Translations under genes and position numbers: made by a program
Notes under the pieces: generated by a model
Database searches by the model: none
Told to the model about the DNA's origin: nothing
Seen by the model: the letters and a program-made list of their open reading frames with translations, nothing else
Part shown: positions 48,239 through 56,247 of the stretch, piece by piece
Position numbering within the stretch: position 1 is the first letter of the stretch
How the letters are laid out: the number at the start of each line of letters is the position of its first letter
Assembly (NCBI RefSeq): GCF_001723685.1
Contig: NZ_MCBX01000016.1
Location: 1-64,000, forward strand
From: Candidatus Marithrix sp. Canyon 246
GTDB lineage: Bacteria > Pseudomonadota > Gammaproteobacteria > Beggiatoales > Beggiatoaceae
Direction of reading: 5' to 3'
Length of the DNA: 64,000 nt

Positions 48239-49996
48239 ATGAGTATTTTAAATAAAGATAAACTAAAGGAATTTCGTTACCTATTCATTACTATTATTAG
48301 GTGGTTAAATTTATATCTACACAAGACTCTTAATGTAATAGAACAGATACCGCAAATGATATACAGAAGCATTATTTTAATGTTGATTCTGATCATTTTT
48401 GTGGTGCAATTAATTATTAGAATTCTAATAGCTACACCAAGATTTATATGGTTATTTTTAAGAAATAGTAAAACAGTCTTTATTGCTATTATTAATAGCA
48501 TACCTAGAGTTGTAAATTGGATTTTTACTATTGGCTTTGCTGTTATTGGTTTAATGTTATCTGTTAGCTTTTTAAAAATCGGTTTGATTTTTATTATGAT
48601 TGCAATCTTCATTTCTCCATATGTGAATGATTTTTTTGGGAAAACAATCAGTGTAAGTAATAAAGTCGTAATCATTTTATTAGGTTTAGTTGGTTCAATC
48701 ATTTCATTAAATTATGAATCAAATCAGACACGGTTTTTAGTTGGTTTTTTGATTGAAACAGCTTGGTTAGATGAAGATAAAAAAGAAGATTTGAAAAAGT
48801 TGAAGCAATATATTACTATAGATAAGCAAAGACAGGTAGAACAAGCCTATCTAGCACAACGCGAACAACAGTTAGTGGAAATTGAAACACTATATAATAA
48901 TGGTTTTTATCAGCAAGCTATTTTTTTAGGAACTCCTTATGTAACATTTGAACCTAAAATAAGAAATTTAGTTGATAAATCACGACAAATACAAAAAACT
49001 CAGCAAATTGAAACCGCACTTGAAGAAGTTCCACAGTTAATGCGAGTTGGTCAATATCAGGAAGCTTATCAATTAGCTAAACCTTTGTATTTAGAAGTAC
49101 CTGAATTGCAAAGCTATGTTGCGAGAGCAAAACAAAAATTGGATAAAGATGTAGAGAAATTAGGTTATTTGTATCAAAAAGGTCAGTATAAAAAGATAGT
49201 TGATAAGGCATCTGCTTATACTGAAATAGATTGTAGAATCAGAAAAATAGTTAATAAAGCCAAAAAATCAGAAGATAGCAAAGCAGAACGTCGGCGTTTT
49301 CGTAAAGCATTGAAAACAGTTGATAATTATATTAAAAAGCGTAAATATCAGGACGCTATTGATTTTATTCTGCAATCTGAATATGTTAAACATCCAAGAA
49401 TGCAGAGACGTATAAAACTCGCAATTACCAAAAATATTAAGTATTTAACGAAACGTCGTAAGTATATAGAAGCAATTCAGTTTGGAAGTCAATCTGTATT
49501 GGCAGATGATAAAGCAGTAATAAAACTGATTAAAAAAGCTAAATATAAACAGAAAAAAGCTGAAGAAAAGAAAATATTAGCTCGTTTACGTAATATTCCA
49601 GCTGAATATTTAGAGGCGAATATTAGAGAATATAGTCATTTAGTTAATTTATTTCCTAATAGTCGTAAATATCAAAGTAAATTAGATGATTATAAACGAC
49701 GTTTAGTTGCTATGAGAAAACAGCCACCTAAGTTAATAACCAAAGAGATGTTTGGAGATCAATGGCCTTTTACTGTGCCTAAAGGTGAATTAGAATGTTT
49801 ACCGCCTGCTCTGGTTACTTTTAAGGTCAATGGTATTATTTATGCTGTTAATGCTTTAGCCAGTGCGCGTGGTTATCAAAGCATTAATCGAATTTGGAAA
49901 ACTGATCCTAATAGATTTAATGAGGCAGGTTTTCCAGCGAAAGCTGATATTTTACCTGTAGTTCATACAGGTTTAGCTTTATGTAATCCTAATTAG
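48239..49996 (+). CDS. Membrane protein with TPR-like region and C-terminal DUF2511 (YebY-like) domain
   Basis: 585 residues. About four transmembrane helices in the first 150 (IILMLILIIFVVQLIIRILI; FTIGFAVIGLMLSVSFLKIGLIFIMIAIF; VVIILLGLVGSIISL). A helical, TPR/solenoid-like stretch follows (about 190-500) with repeated A-(I/Y)-L-G-x-F/Y patterns. The last 90 residues (EMFGDQWPFTVPKGELECLP, NGIIYAVNALA, IGLALCNPN-like end) resemble DUF2511/YebY. Such fusion is unusual. No function known. Confidence 0.65.
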   Translation: MSILNKDKLKEFRYLFITIIRWLNLYLHKTLNVIEQIPQMIYRSIILMLILIIFVVQLIIRILIATPRFIWLFLRNSKTVFIAIINSIPRVVNWIFTIGFAVIGLMLSVSFLKIGLIFIMIAIFISPYVNDFFGKTISVSNKVVIILLGLVGSIISLNYESNQTRFLVGFLIETAWLDEDKKEDLKKLKQYITIDKQRQVEQAYLAQREQQLVEIETLYNNGFYQQAIFLGTPYVTFEPKIRNLVDKSRQIQKTQQIETALEEVPQLMRVGQYQEAYQLAKPLYLEVPELQSYVARAKQKLDKDVEKLGYLYQKGQYKKIVDKASAYTEIDCRIRKIVNKAKKSEDSKAERRRFRKALKTVDNYIKKRKYQDAIDFILQSEYVKHPRMQRRIKLAITKNIKYLTKRRKYIEAIQFGSQSVLADDKAVIKLIKKAKYKQKKAEEKKILARLRNIPAEYLEANIREYSHLVNLFPNSRKYQSKLDDYKRRLVAMRKQPPKLITKEMFGDQWPFTVPKGELECLPPALVTFKVNGIIYAVNALASARGYQSINRIWKTDPNRFNEAGFPAKADILPVVHTGLALCNPN

Positions 49997-50018
49997 GATT
50001 AAGTAAATCTAAGATTTT

Positions 50019-50051
50019 AGACCTGACAGGTTTTAAAAACCTGTCAGGTCT
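50019..50051. terminator. Palindromic repeat acting as bidirectional terminator
   Basis: Perfect 16-bp arms (50019-50034 and 50036-50051; AGACCTGACAGGTTTT) with a one-base loop, flanked by T/A tracts, between convergent genes. It also encodes the last residues of rlmB (KDLTGF-stop). A core copy occurs at 6433-6447. Confidence 0.8.
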
Positions 50052-50788
50052 TTAAACTTTGAAACCTTGCCCTTGGTTTGTCGTACCACTTCATACAAAC
50101 AAATTCCAGTAGCGACTGATACATTTAAGCTTTCAATCTTGCCTAGCATCGGAATTGATACTAAGCTATCACAATTTTCTTTTGTTAAGCGGCGTAAACC
50201 TTCCCCTTCTGCACCCATTACTATTGCTAATGGACCGGTTAATTTGCTTTCAAAGATACTAGTTTTACTATAATCATCAGTACCAATGATCCATATTCCT
50301 TGTTTTTGTAACCAATTCAAGGTTCTAACTAGGTTTGTGACTTCTATTAAGGGTATATTTTCAGCGGCACCGCTGGCGATTTTACGTACTGTTGGTGTTA
50401 ATTTACAGGCTTTATTTTTTGGTATTATGACTGCATGAACCCCAGCGGCATCAGCAGTTCGTAAACAGGCTCCTAAATTATGAGGATCTTGTATTTCATC
50501 AAGTATTAATAAAAAAGGTGACACCTTTAAAGACTTCAGAATTTGTTCTAAACTTGGTGTTGGTGGAACTCTGTAATTAATAATGATGCCTTGATGGTGC
50601 CCATTTTCTGATAATTTATCTAAGCTTTTTTTAGCTACTGTTTGAATTGGAATACCATGTTGTTGAGCATCTTTAATTAAATCTTGTAAGTTTTTTGAAT
50701 TTTGTTGCACCCAAATTTCTAGGATACTACTAATGTCAGTATTAAAAATTTGTTTAACTGCATGTAAACCGAAAATTTTTTGATTCAT
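50033..50788 (-). CDS. rlmB: 23S rRNA (guanosine-2'-O-)-methyltransferase RlmB
   Basis: 251 residues; SpoU/TrmH family. N-terminal substrate-binding MNQKIFGLHAVKQIF, then the SPOUT motifs: LLILDEIQDPHNLGACLRTADAAGV, GLRRLTKENCD, and ESLNVSVATGICLYEVVRQ. Methylates G2251 of 23S rRNA in E. coli. The C-terminus beyond the family core (KGKVSKFKDLTGF) runs into the palindromic repeat and uses its stop. Confidence 0.95.
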   Translation of the reverse strand: MNQKIFGLHAVKQIFNTDISSILEIWVQQNSKNLQDLIKDAQQHGIPIQTVAKKSLDKLSENGHHQGIIINYRVPPTPSLEQILKSLKVSPFLLILDEIQDPHNLGACLRTADAAGVHAVIIPKNKACKLTPTVRKIASGAAENIPLIEVTNLVRTLNWLQKQGIWIIGTDDYSKTSIFESKLTGPLAIVMGAEGEGLRRLTKENCDSLVSIPMLGKIESLNVSVATGICLYEVVRQTKGKVSKFKDLTGF

Positions 50789-51009
50789 TTGTTTTATGTT
50801 TTAATAAAAATATTTATAAGTTTAATTTTGACTTTCTTTATTATACCACTAACACTATTTAGTGGAATAAAATAATGATTAGTAATACCTTATATAGTCT
50901 TTTTAGGTATATTAATTGCATTAATTTAGGCTTTGAACTTTGGGATTTATACCAAATGTTCTTGTACTTATTAAGTTAATTATCATTAGAGACCCTTGGA
51001 TATTTATAT

Positions 51010-52500
51010 ATGGATGTAATTGAACTTTCTAGAATTCAATTTGGTTTAACGGCTATGTATCACTTTATATTTGTACCACTTTCAATAGGTTTGATGCTAT
51101 TAATTGCCATCTTAGAAACATTCTACATAGTAACAAAAAACAGATTGTGGCAAAGTATTGCTATCTTTTGGAGCAAATTCTTTGTGATGAATTGGGTATT
51201 TGGCATACTTACTGGCATACCTTTGCGTCTGCAACTTGCCGATAATTGGGCAAACTATAGTGCTTATATTGAATCGGTTAGCCGTGAATTGTTTGCAATA
51301 GAAGCTTATATTGCACCTTTTTTATTCGGATTAGTTTTTCTATTTGCTATCGGATGGAGACGCTTCAATCCTTATTTTCATTGGTTAATAAGTTGTTTAC
51401 TTGCGCTTATCCTCTCTGTACAAGGCATCACAATTTTGACCTTAAATGCTTGGATGATGAATCCAGTTGGTGTGGAATTTATGTCTGAAAATGTAAAATT
51501 AGTCTCACTTTTAGAAGTATTTCTTAATCCAATTTTAATAAATAAAGTCGCCCATAGCTTGTTCTCAGCGTATCTATTAGGTAGTGTATTTGTAATAGCT
51601 ATTAGCGCATGGTTTTTACTCAAAAAAGAGTCTATACAAGCAGCACGAACTTCTCTTAACCTTGGAATTATATTAGGATTTGTGATGATAATTGCTACCA
51701 TGATATCAGGACATAAACATGGAGACGATGTTTCCCATTATCAGCCGATGAAATTTGCTGCTATTGAAGCTATTTGGAATCAAGCACCTTCACCTGCTCC
51801 TTTGATATTATTTTCTGTTCCTGACACTGAAACACAGACTAACCATTATACAGTCCAAATTCCTTATCTGTTAGGTCTGATGATTACTCATAGTTGGAAT
51901 AAGACTATACCCGGTATTCAAGAGTTAGTTGAAGAAGGAAAACAACGAATTCGCGATGGTTTACTGGCTTATCGTGCCATGCAACAGCCCGATGACCCAC
52001 AAATGCAACAAGTTTTTGAAACACATAAAAATTATTTAGGTTATGCAATGCTGTTGCAAGCTCATATCAAACAAATTGAAAATGCAACCGAGGAACATAT
52101 TACACAAGCAGCACATGACTTAGTACCCAATGTACCATTATTATTTTGGAGCTTTAGAATAATGTTCGGTTGTGGTTTAATACTGTTTTTATTATGTTTA
52201 TTAGGGCTAGTAATTTATTTAAAAAATGCAAGTTATAATCGCGGTTTTTTATTATTTGCTTTATGTAGTTTGCCATTACCTTGGATAGGTACTTATGCAG
52301 GTTGGTTGCTTACTGAAACTGGACGACAACCTTGGACAGTAGTAGGAATGTTGCCAACTCTTAACAGTGGTGGTCATCTTGATCCACATACAGTTCTTGT
52401 TACATTAATGTTTTTTGTCACGGCTTATACAGCACTATTTATTTTGTATGTGTTTTTAAATATTAAGTATATTAATAATGGTTTTATAAAAGCCAGCTAG
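51010..52500 (+). CDS. cydA: Cytochrome bd ubiquinol oxidase subunit I (divergent, no cydB nearby)
   Basis: 496 residues with about nine transmembrane helices. Haem ligands are conserved: His (AMYHFIFVPL, b595), His (INKVAHSLFSAYLLG, b558) and Met (FWSFRIMFGCG, b558). Quinone-site QPMKFAAIEA keeps Lys252/Glu257, and GRQPW is present. By alignment with E. coli, the normal FFLE (Glu107) reads FLF and the EFQFGTNW motif reads RLQLADNW. A proton-channel acid and a usual structural motif are thus lost. cydB does not follow; a minus-strand pil gene does. May be a specialised or partnerless oxidase. Confidence 0.85.
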   Translation: MDVIELSRIQFGLTAMYHFIFVPLSIGLMLLIAILETFYIVTKNRLWQSIAIFWSKFFVMNWVFGILTGIPLRLQLADNWANYSAYIESVSRELFAIEAYIAPFLFGLVFLFAIGWRRFNPYFHWLISCLLALILSVQGITILTLNAWMMNPVGVEFMSENVKLVSLLEVFLNPILINKVAHSLFSAYLLGSVFVIAISAWFLLKKESIQAARTSLNLGIILGFVMIIATMISGHKHGDDVSHYQPMKFAAIEAIWNQAPSPAPLILFSVPDTETQTNHYTVQIPYLLGLMITHSWNKTIPGIQELVEEGKQRIRDGLLAYRAMQQPDDPQMQQVFETHKNYLGYAMLLQAHIKQIENATEEHITQAAHDLVPNVPLLFWSFRIMFGCGLILFLLCLLGLVIYLKNASYNRGFLLFALCSLPLPWIGTYAGWLLTETGRQPWTVVGMLPTLNSGGHLDPHTVLVTLMFFVTAYTALFILYVFLNIKYINNGFIKAS

Positions 52501-52522
52501 TATTGAGTGAGAATAAAGATTT

Positions 52523-52540
52523 ACGACGCGCTAGCGTCGT
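52523..52540. terminator. Small hairpin between cydA and the pil operon
   Basis: Arms ACGACGC (52523-52529) and GCGTCGT (52534-52540) with a 4-base loop, in the gap between convergent genes. Confidence 0.55.
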
Positions 52541-52576
52541 CGGGTTACTAATCATCATCGTATAATTCTTCATCAG

Positions 52577-53587
52577 TCATTTTAAAACCTTCACTCTAAC
52601 AAAAATCAGCAATTCTTGGTGCCGCTTTTTAAAAAATTTACCTATAAGCGGCAATTTAGAAAATTTGCCTTGTTTATGATAAATGCTTCCTAAAACAATA
52701 GTATCGCCATTATTCATTACTATATTAGTTTTTAGTTCATATCTATTAAAATTCAATGATAGTGCTAAGCTAATACGATTATCTGGTGTAATTTCTGGAG
52801 TTACTCTTAATCTTATTTCATTGGTTTTCAATTGTTGAGCTAAATGAGCTTGTTGTCGATTCTTAGTAATAATTTTAGGTATTGAAATAATTTTTCCGCG
52901 CGATTTCATTGATAATAGTTCTAATTCTAATAATTCATTTTTGTGGTTATCAATTACTACTCCAATAATACTAGTTTTCTTTCTATGATTAGGTAATGTC
53001 ACAATAAAATTATCATCTAACACATATTGATTATCATTGCTGTTATCACTAAATTTATGCCCTAATTCTTGACTAAACTCAGGTGTAGTCAATACTATTT
53101 TAGATTCTATTAATACTTGACGCGCTGGAATATCAACTAATTTTATGACCTTACGTAATTCTTCAATTCTGGTTTTTGTATCTTCAATGATTAAGCTATT
53201 ACTGCGATTATCTACATTGACATTTTTCGCAAGCAAAATTTTAATAATCTCTTGTGCCTTAGTATGATGAAGCTTAATAACTTCTATACGCTGTTTTTTG
53301 ATAGCATTAATTTTGACAATATTACCCTCGCGCTGCATTGTCAAACCCTTAGTATCAAGAATAATTTTCAACGCCTGCTTCCAAGTTACATTATTCAAGC
53401 GTAAACTAACAGTACCATGCACACCTTCAGCAGCTACCATATTTACATTCACGCCCGGTAATTCAAACAATATATTTAATACTGCACGTACATCAATTTT
53501 TTGAAAATTAAATGTGACTAATTGATTTTCATAATCATCGGCTAAGACACTATGACTAATAATTAGAATTAATAAAAATTTTTTCAT
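52577..53587 (-). CDS. pilQ: Short PilQ-like type IV pilus secretin
   Basis: 336 residues from MKKFLLILIISHSVLA (signal peptide). A STN/N0-like domain (NQLVTFNFQKIDVRAVLNILFELPGVN, about 20-110), an N1-like domain and a secretin C-domain (RLRVTPEITPDNRIS, GDTIVLGSI, PLIGKFF, LLIFVRVKVL). Usual PilQ is about 700 residues: here the N-terminal AMIN domains and a central stretch around the SIPKIITKN segment appear missing. Whether it forms a pore is uncertain. Its start lies inside pilP; the upstream ORF start (53623) is not preferred. Confidence 0.78.
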   Translation of the reverse strand: MKKFLLILIISHSVLADDYENQLVTFNFQKIDVRAVLNILFELPGVNVNMVAAEGVHGTVSLRLNNVTWKQALKIILDTKGLTMQREGNIVKINAIKKQRIEVIKLHHTKAQEIIKILLAKNVNVDNRSNSLIIEDTKTRIEELRKVIKLVDIPARQVLIESKIVLTTPEFSQELGHKFSDNSNDNQYVLDDNFIVTLPNHRKKTSIIGVVIDNHKNELLELELLSMKSRGKIISIPKIITKNRQQAHLAQQLKTNEIRLRVTPEITPDNRISLALSLNFNRYELKTNIVMNNGDTIVLGSIYHKQGKFSKLPLIGKFFKKRHQELLIFVRVKVLK

Positions 53588-54137
53588 AGACTTTTTTCCA
53601 ACATCCTTTACCATCGGGAACAATTCTTAGAAATATAATATGGTTTTTCCTAATTCTAAGAACTTTTGCTTTACCAATATAATCATATCGTTTTACACGT
53701 AACACTATACCATTTGATTTTACTAATCCCCATTTATGTTTACCCATTTGTAATGTACCAACCATTTTTAGGTGTTTTATGCCTGTATAATCTATATGAG
53801 AATTTCTTCGACATTTTTTTCGCTTCTTCTTTACTACAGGTTTTATTATTTCAGGTTTTATTACTTTTGGTTTAGGCTGCTTAGACTTAGGTTTAGATTT
53901 AGGTTTAGATTTTGCCATTAAACTTTTAAGTGGTATAAATGGATCACGATTTTTTGTAGCATTATAAAAATAATGCTGAATTGGTTCATAAGCACTAATT
54001 GGTTTAATTGAACTATGGTTAATAGCTCTTATGTTAGCAATATAGGTTTCTAAATCTGATAAATCATGTTTGTTACATGCTGATAATAAAATTATTATTC
54101 CCAATAAAGAAAATAATTTATAAGTTTGCTTGATCAT
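53556..54137 (-). CDS. pilP: PilP lipoprotein (type IV pilus inner-membrane component)
   Basis: 193 residues. Lipoprotein signal with lipobox LLSAC (Cys near 21), a basic Lys/Pro/Ser linker (KPKSKPKSKQPKPKV) and a C-terminal beta domain (MVGTLQMGKHKWGLVKSNG, RVKRYDYIGKAKVL). RDPF segment near the middle is typical. Links PilMNO to PilQ. Overlaps pilO and pilQ at both ends. Confidence 0.88.
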   Translation of the reverse strand: MIKQTYKLFSLLGIIILLSACNKHDLSDLETYIANIRAINHSSIKPISAYEPIQHYFYNATKNRDPFIPLKSLMAKSKPKSKPKSKQPKPKVIKPEIIKPVVKKKRKKCRRNSHIDYTGIKHLKMVGTLQMGKHKWGLVKSNGIVLRVKRYDYIGKAKVLRIRKNHIIFLRIVPDGKGCWKKVYEKIFINSNY

Positions 54138-54669
54138 TTCTGTTCACTTTTTTGTCTAAATCAACAGAGCGATATATGTATAATGTCATTTCTAATATTA
54201 AAGGATATTTATCATCTTTATTGGTTCTAATATCAACATTATGTTGTGTAACAATATGATCCATAATTGCAATACGACTAACCAATTTAGCAAATTGATG
54301 ATAATTACCAATCACACGTAGTCTAATTGGTAATTTCATATACAGTGAATGTTCTGAAATTTCTTTACTATATAACGGCTGAAATAATTGTCGTTTGACA
54401 TTACTCGCTTGTATAATTTTAGAAATTTTCTGAATCGATGCTACATAATCCTTAGTCAATAAATGATTTAAACGATTTCTGAGCCTAGATTCTAACAATG
54501 TCAACTGTTTTTTTAATTGAATTAATTCAAATACTTGCTGTTCTGCTAAGCTTTGTTTTAATTTTTGTTCTTGTAATTGCAATTGTTTTAATTGATCAAG
54601 TTGATATTGTGTGTCAAAGTAATAAACAGAGACGATTATTATAATAAATAAGATGATAAATTTTGTCAT
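54118..54669 (-). CDS. pilO: PilO type IV pilus assembly protein
   Basis: 183 residues with one N-terminal transmembrane helix (FIILFIIIIVSVYYFD), a coiled-coil (QLKQLQLQEQKLKQSL) and a ferredoxin-like periplasmic domain (LPIRLRVIGNYHQFAKLVSRI). Dimerises with PilN. Between pilN and pilP with short overlaps. Confidence 0.88.
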   Translation of the reverse strand: MTKFIILFIIIIVSVYYFDTQYQLDQLKQLQLQEQKLKQSLAEQQVFELIQLKKQLTLLESRLRNRLNHLLTKDYVASIQKISKIIQASNVKRQLFQPLYSKEISEHSLYMKLPIRLRVIGNYHQFAKLVSRIAIMDHIVTQHNVDIRTNKDDKYPLILEMTLYIYRSVDLDKKVNRNDQANL

Positions 54670-55208
54670 TGCGAAGCTTGTGTTAATTCTAATTTAAAGT
54701 GACTAACAGTGGATTTTAGTTTATCCTGCTTCATTTCAATAGAGTAAATCTTAGGATTTGTTAAAAATTTAGATTGTTTAAAATTTTTTATTAAAATAAA
54801 AAAATTTTTTTCTGAGTCTGCAACCCCTTCCAAAAAAATTTTATTAGCATTTTGAGTCAGACTATTAAAATACACGCCATCAGGCACTAAGTTGATAACT
54901 TCTTCAAATAAATGTATTACTTGAGTTCTGTTGGCTTCAATTGTTTGAACTAAGTCTATGTGTTTAATTAATAGTGCTTTTTTAGCTTCTAATTGGTTTT
55001 TTTCAATCTTAATATCTTTAGATTTATCAATCTCTTGTTGTAAATACTTATTTCGCTCTAGTTGATAATTAATTTTATCTACTAATATATAGTGTTGCAT
55101 AAACAATACCAGTATGCTAACAACAACTAATGAGATTGCAAAAATAATAGCAAGATTAGGTTTATATATTTGTTGCTCACGCAATAGATTAATACGATAT
55201 AATGGCAT
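54666..55208 (-). CDS. pilN: PilN type IV pilus assembly protein
   Basis: 180 residues. N-terminal MPLYRINLLR (PilM-binding motif) with a transmembrane helix (ISLVVVSILVLFMQHYIL), coiled-coil and a C-terminal alpha/beta domain (GVYFNSLTQNANKIFLEGVADSEKNFFILI). Stop overlaps the pilO start. Confidence 0.9.
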   Translation of the reverse strand: MPLYRINLLREQQIYKPNLAIIFAISLVVVSILVLFMQHYILVDKINYQLERNKYLQQEIDKSKDIKIEKNQLEAKKALLIKHIDLVQTIEANRTQVIHLFEEVINLVPDGVYFNSLTQNANKIFLEGVADSEKNFFILIKNFKQSKFLTNPKIYSIEMKQDKLKSTVSHFKLELTQASQ

Positions 55209-55213
55209 AAAAT

Positions 55214-56239
55214 TCAGCTTAAATTTTGATCAAAATTACGCAAAGCAAGGCCACAAGCAATCATCAAAGTTGGTGCATCTTTCATTAAAGCTGTTTTATT
55301 AATTCGTGATGCGATTGACATTGATGCCATTGGATTGACAATTGAGACATGCCCGCCCACTTTAGTGTATATTGGTTTTATGATATTAGGTATAGATGAA
55401 CCTCCACCTGTAATTAGGAGATGTGATAGTTTGTCAGATTTATGTGAAGAGTAATAAGTTTGTACGCTTCGACTAATTTCTTGAGTCATATTGGTTTTAA
55501 ATGATTCAAGCAGTTGATCAGGAATATTCTGATAGCGTTGTGCTAGTTCAGCTTGCAAATAATTGTAACTATAATAAGTTTGAATTTGTTTGGTTAATTG
55601 TTGACATCCAAACAACTTTTTATCTGTATAGAGAATTTTATTTCCATAAAAGACATTCATTGTCATAGTAGTTGCACCTATGTCAATTAAACCAATAATT
55701 TCATTATTATTAATTTCAGGATTATTTTCAATTACTAATTGTAAGGCATTAGCTAAAGCAAGTTTATCTATATCGACAATTTTAGGGATTAATCCAGCTT
55801 GTTTTATAAGTTTGATCTTATCATCTAAAGTGTTTTTTTGACAAGTTGCTATTAATACATCAATATGATTATTAGACTTCAGAATTTGAAAATCCAAATA
55901 AATATCCTCAAGAGATTTATTATTTTGAATACATTCAGTTTCAACTTGAGTTTTTATATCTTCATTAGACAAACCGCGTTCCAGTCTGATATATTTTGTA
56001 AACACAGTGGTTCCACCTACTGCAATAGCAGTATATTTAGTACGTGGTTTAGCTCGTTTAACAACACGCCGAATGGTATCAATAAGGATATCCTTATTAA
56101 AGTTTTCTGGCAGTATTTCAATGGCATAACTTTCAATATGAAAGTTTGTTCCAACTTGGCTAAGTTCAACTAACTTAATGGCAGTCGAACTAATTTCGAT
56201 ACCAATTACAGAATTAAATCTAAAATTGAATAAATTCAT
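55214..56239 (-). CDS. pilM: PilM type IV pilus assembly ATPase-like protein
   Basis: 341 residues, FtsA/actin-like cytoplasmic fold: VIGIEISSTAIKLVEL, IGLIDIGATTMTMNVFYGNKIL (phosphate loop), LITGGGSSIPNI. Binds the N-terminus of PilN. Its ATG is only eight bases from the divergent mrcA start. Confidence 0.92.
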   Translation of the reverse strand: MNLFNFRFNSVIGIEISSTAIKLVELSQVGTNFHIESYAIEILPENFNKDILIDTIRRVVKRAKPRTKYTAIAVGGTTVFTKYIRLERGLSNEDIKTQVETECIQNNKSLEDIYLDFQILKSNNHIDVLIATCQKNTLDDKIKLIKQAGLIPKIVDIDKLALANALQLVIENNPEINNNEIIGLIDIGATTMTMNVFYGNKILYTDKKLFGCQQLTKQIQTYYSYNYLQAELAQRYQNIPDQLLESFKTNMTQEISRSVQTYYSSHKSDKLSHLLITGGGSSIPNIIKPIYTKVGGHVSIVNPMASMSIASRINKTALMKDAPTLMIACGLALRNFDQNLS

Positions 56240-56247
56240 CTGCTCTT

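Noticed and set aside
52541-52580. Ten-codon frame MTDEELYDDD after pilQ
   Set aside because: Too short, no Shine-Dalgarno of note and no similarity recognised; it may be a cydX-like micropeptide only by position, which is not enough.
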